Of a stretch of 11,863 bases of DNA, positions 11,047 through 11,863 are shown one piece after another; within the stretch, counting starts at the first letter, position 1; every line of letters begins with the position of its first letter. The stretch covers positions 1 through 11,863 of the forward strand of contig DASPIU010000062.1 of NCBI GenBank assembly GCA_035629025.1, given 5' to 3'. Below the pieces are notes generated by a model. It was not told where the DNA came from. It was given only the letters and a program-made list of their open reading frames with translations, and made no database searches. A program made the translations under genes and the position numbers. The DNA comes from Stenotrophomonas_A sp035629025. Its GTDB lineage: Bacteria > Pseudomonadota > Gammaproteobacteria > Xanthomonadales > Xanthomonadaceae.

Positions 11047-11532
11047 ATGGCGGCCATCACGCCCGAACAAGCAGGTGGCCGGAACGTCGTGGCGTTCCTG
11101 GACATGCTGGCCTGGTCCGAAGGGACCGACGACGGCAAGCAGCCCACCAACGACCACGGCTATGACGTGCTGGTGGGCGGCGGGCTGTTCCGTGGGTACA
11201 GCGATCACCCTCGCGTGCTGGTGGACCTGCCGAAGTTGAAGATCAAGTCCACGGCCGCGGGGCGCTACCAGCTGCTGCAGCGCTACTACGAGGCGTACCG
11301 GAAGACCCTGCGCCTTTCAGACTTTTCGCCCCTGAGCCAGGACCTCATCGCGTTGCAGCAGATCCGCGAGCGGCGCGCGCTGCCGCTGATCAAGGCCGGC
11401 TCCATCCGATCGGCCATCGCCAAGGTGTCCAACATCTGGGCGAGCTTGCCGGGAGCGGGCTACGGCCAGCACGAGCGCTCCATCGAGGATCTGCTGGCGG
11501 TGTACCGCGCGGCCGGCGGGGAGGTCGCATGA
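11047..11532 (+). CDS. R: endolysin, lambda R-type lytic transglycosylase (161 aa)
   Basis: The protein is strikingly similar to lambda gpR: FLDMLAWSEGTDDGKQPTND, HGYDVLVGGGLFRGYSDHPR, STAAGRYQLLQRYYEAYRKT, DFSPLSQDLIALQQIRERRA, and SNIWASLPGAGYGQHER. The catalytic glutamate is E25 in WSEGTD. It cleaves the glycan MurNAc-GlcNAc bond with formation of an anhydro sugar. There is no signal peptide or membrane segment, so a holin should be needed for export. GGAG at 11036-11039 is 7 nt before the ATG. Unlike lambda, no holin gene lies directly upstream. The following gene overlaps by 4 bp. Confidence 0.95.
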   Translation: MAAITPEQAGGRNVVAFLDMLAWSEGTDDGKQPTNDHGYDVLVGGGLFRGYSDHPRVLVDLPKLKIKSTAAGRYQLLQRYYEAYRKTLRLSDFSPLSQDLIALQQIRERRALPLIKAGSIRSAIAKVSNIWASLPGAGYGQHERSIEDLLAVYRAAGGEVA

Positions 11533-11852
11533 GCGAGTTGCAGGAGACCGCGCCCTGGTGGATGGCAGGCGGCCTTGCCGCGTTCTGGGTGGTGCGAGAG
11601 ACGTGGGGCGCGGTGCTGTCCCGCAAGAAGGACCGCACCGAGACCGACGCCAACATTGAACTGCTGAGCGGCCTGGTCGAGCGGGTGAAGAGCCTGGAGT
11701 CCTCGCAGACGGAGATGGGCCGGCGCATCGAGGACGAAGTGAAGCTGCGCATGCAGGCCCAGGAAGAAGCGCACCGCCTGCGCCTGCGCGTCATGTCCCT
11801 TGAATCGGCCATGCGCCAGGTAGGCGCGGTCATTCCGCCGGAGCCCAACTGA
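11529..11852 (+). CDS. one-TM coiled-coil protein after the endolysin (107 aa), possible lysis protein
   Basis: The ATG at 11529 overlaps the endolysin stop (ATGA) with GGGGAGG upstream. Residues 9-30 (PWWMAGGLAAFWVVRETWGA) form one membrane helix, followed by the basic RKK and then a long helical coiled coil (ELLSGLVERVKSLESSQTEM, continuing through EDEVKLRMQAQEEAHRLRLR). The positive charges just after the helix favour a cytoplasmic C-terminus, which argues against an Rz-type spanin (periplasmic coiled coil). It resembles DUF2730-like small phage membrane proteins. It could be an atypical holin or a lysis regulator, but this is unresolved. Confidence 0.7.
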   Translation: MSELQETAPWWMAGGLAAFWVVRETWGAVLSRKKDRTETDANIELLSGLVERVKSLESSQTEMGRRIEDEVKLRMQAQEEAHRLRLRVMSLESAMRQVGAVIPPEPN

Positions 11853-11863
11853 TGAACCGTCTC
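11852..11863 (+). CDS. start of next lysis-cassette gene (partial)
   Basis: Only ATG AAC CGT CTC (MNRL) is visible, overlapping the previous stop as TGATG. Position suggests an Rz-like spanin or another lysis protein. Nothing in the four residues decides. Confidence 0.4.

Overview
The window is the early, replication and first lysis part of a lambdoid (lambda/P22-type) temperate phage or prophage. The high GC, the codon use and the kind of small hypothetical genes suggest a Gammaproteobacterial host, most likely Xanthomonadaceae (Stenotrophomonas, Xanthomonas, Lysobacter relatives). That host call is inference. No tRNA, rRNA, CRISPR array, IS element or att site was seen.

Left arm (1-1552). 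Five genes on the minus strand (the last one partial) are joined by 4-bp start/stop overlaps and form a lambda PL-type early operon. They start from a promoter (PL) inside two 16-bp operators at 1513-1552. All five products are of unknown function. A plus-strand lipoprotein gene (1612-2076) is read divergently from the same operator block and is a candidate lysogenic-conversion or superinfection-exclusion gene.

Immunity region (2077-4301). A CI-type repressor without a protease domain (2357-2908, minus) faces a Cro-like gene (2971-3207, plus). Three operators lie between them with centres exactly 24 bp apart, and they share their consensus with the left pair. Downstream of cI on its strand is a rex-positioned gene (2077-2430). 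Between cro and a CII (CP76)-family gene (3852-4301) lie one small plus-strand gene and two small minus-strand genes. The second minus-strand gene has its strong ribosome binding site inside a 12-bp perfect hairpin stem.

Replication (4298-7211). Two small genes are followed by a compact sequence that can fold as a three-way junction, then a 15-codon leader ORF, then an O-like replication protein and a DnaB replicative helicase (P22 gp18/gp12 logic). Within the O-like gene are two clusters of GTCACG repeats phased at exactly 10 bp, a period that cannot come from codons. They are a good candidate for the phage origin.

nin-like region and late switch (7211-10329). A dense overlapping operon encodes a small protein, a PD-(D/E)XK nuclease-like protein, a Ref-like HNH nuclease, a winged-helix protein, a RusA resolvase, an HTH protein and a zinc-finger Q antiterminator of the phage 82 type.

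Lysis start (10330-11863). A membrane-anchored gene of lower GC sits after Q. It is followed by a candidate late promoter and a strong intrinsic terminator (PR'/tR' layout), then a lambda R-type transglycosylase endolysin, a one-TM coiled-coil protein and the first four codons of the next lysis gene. No typical holin precedes the endolysin.
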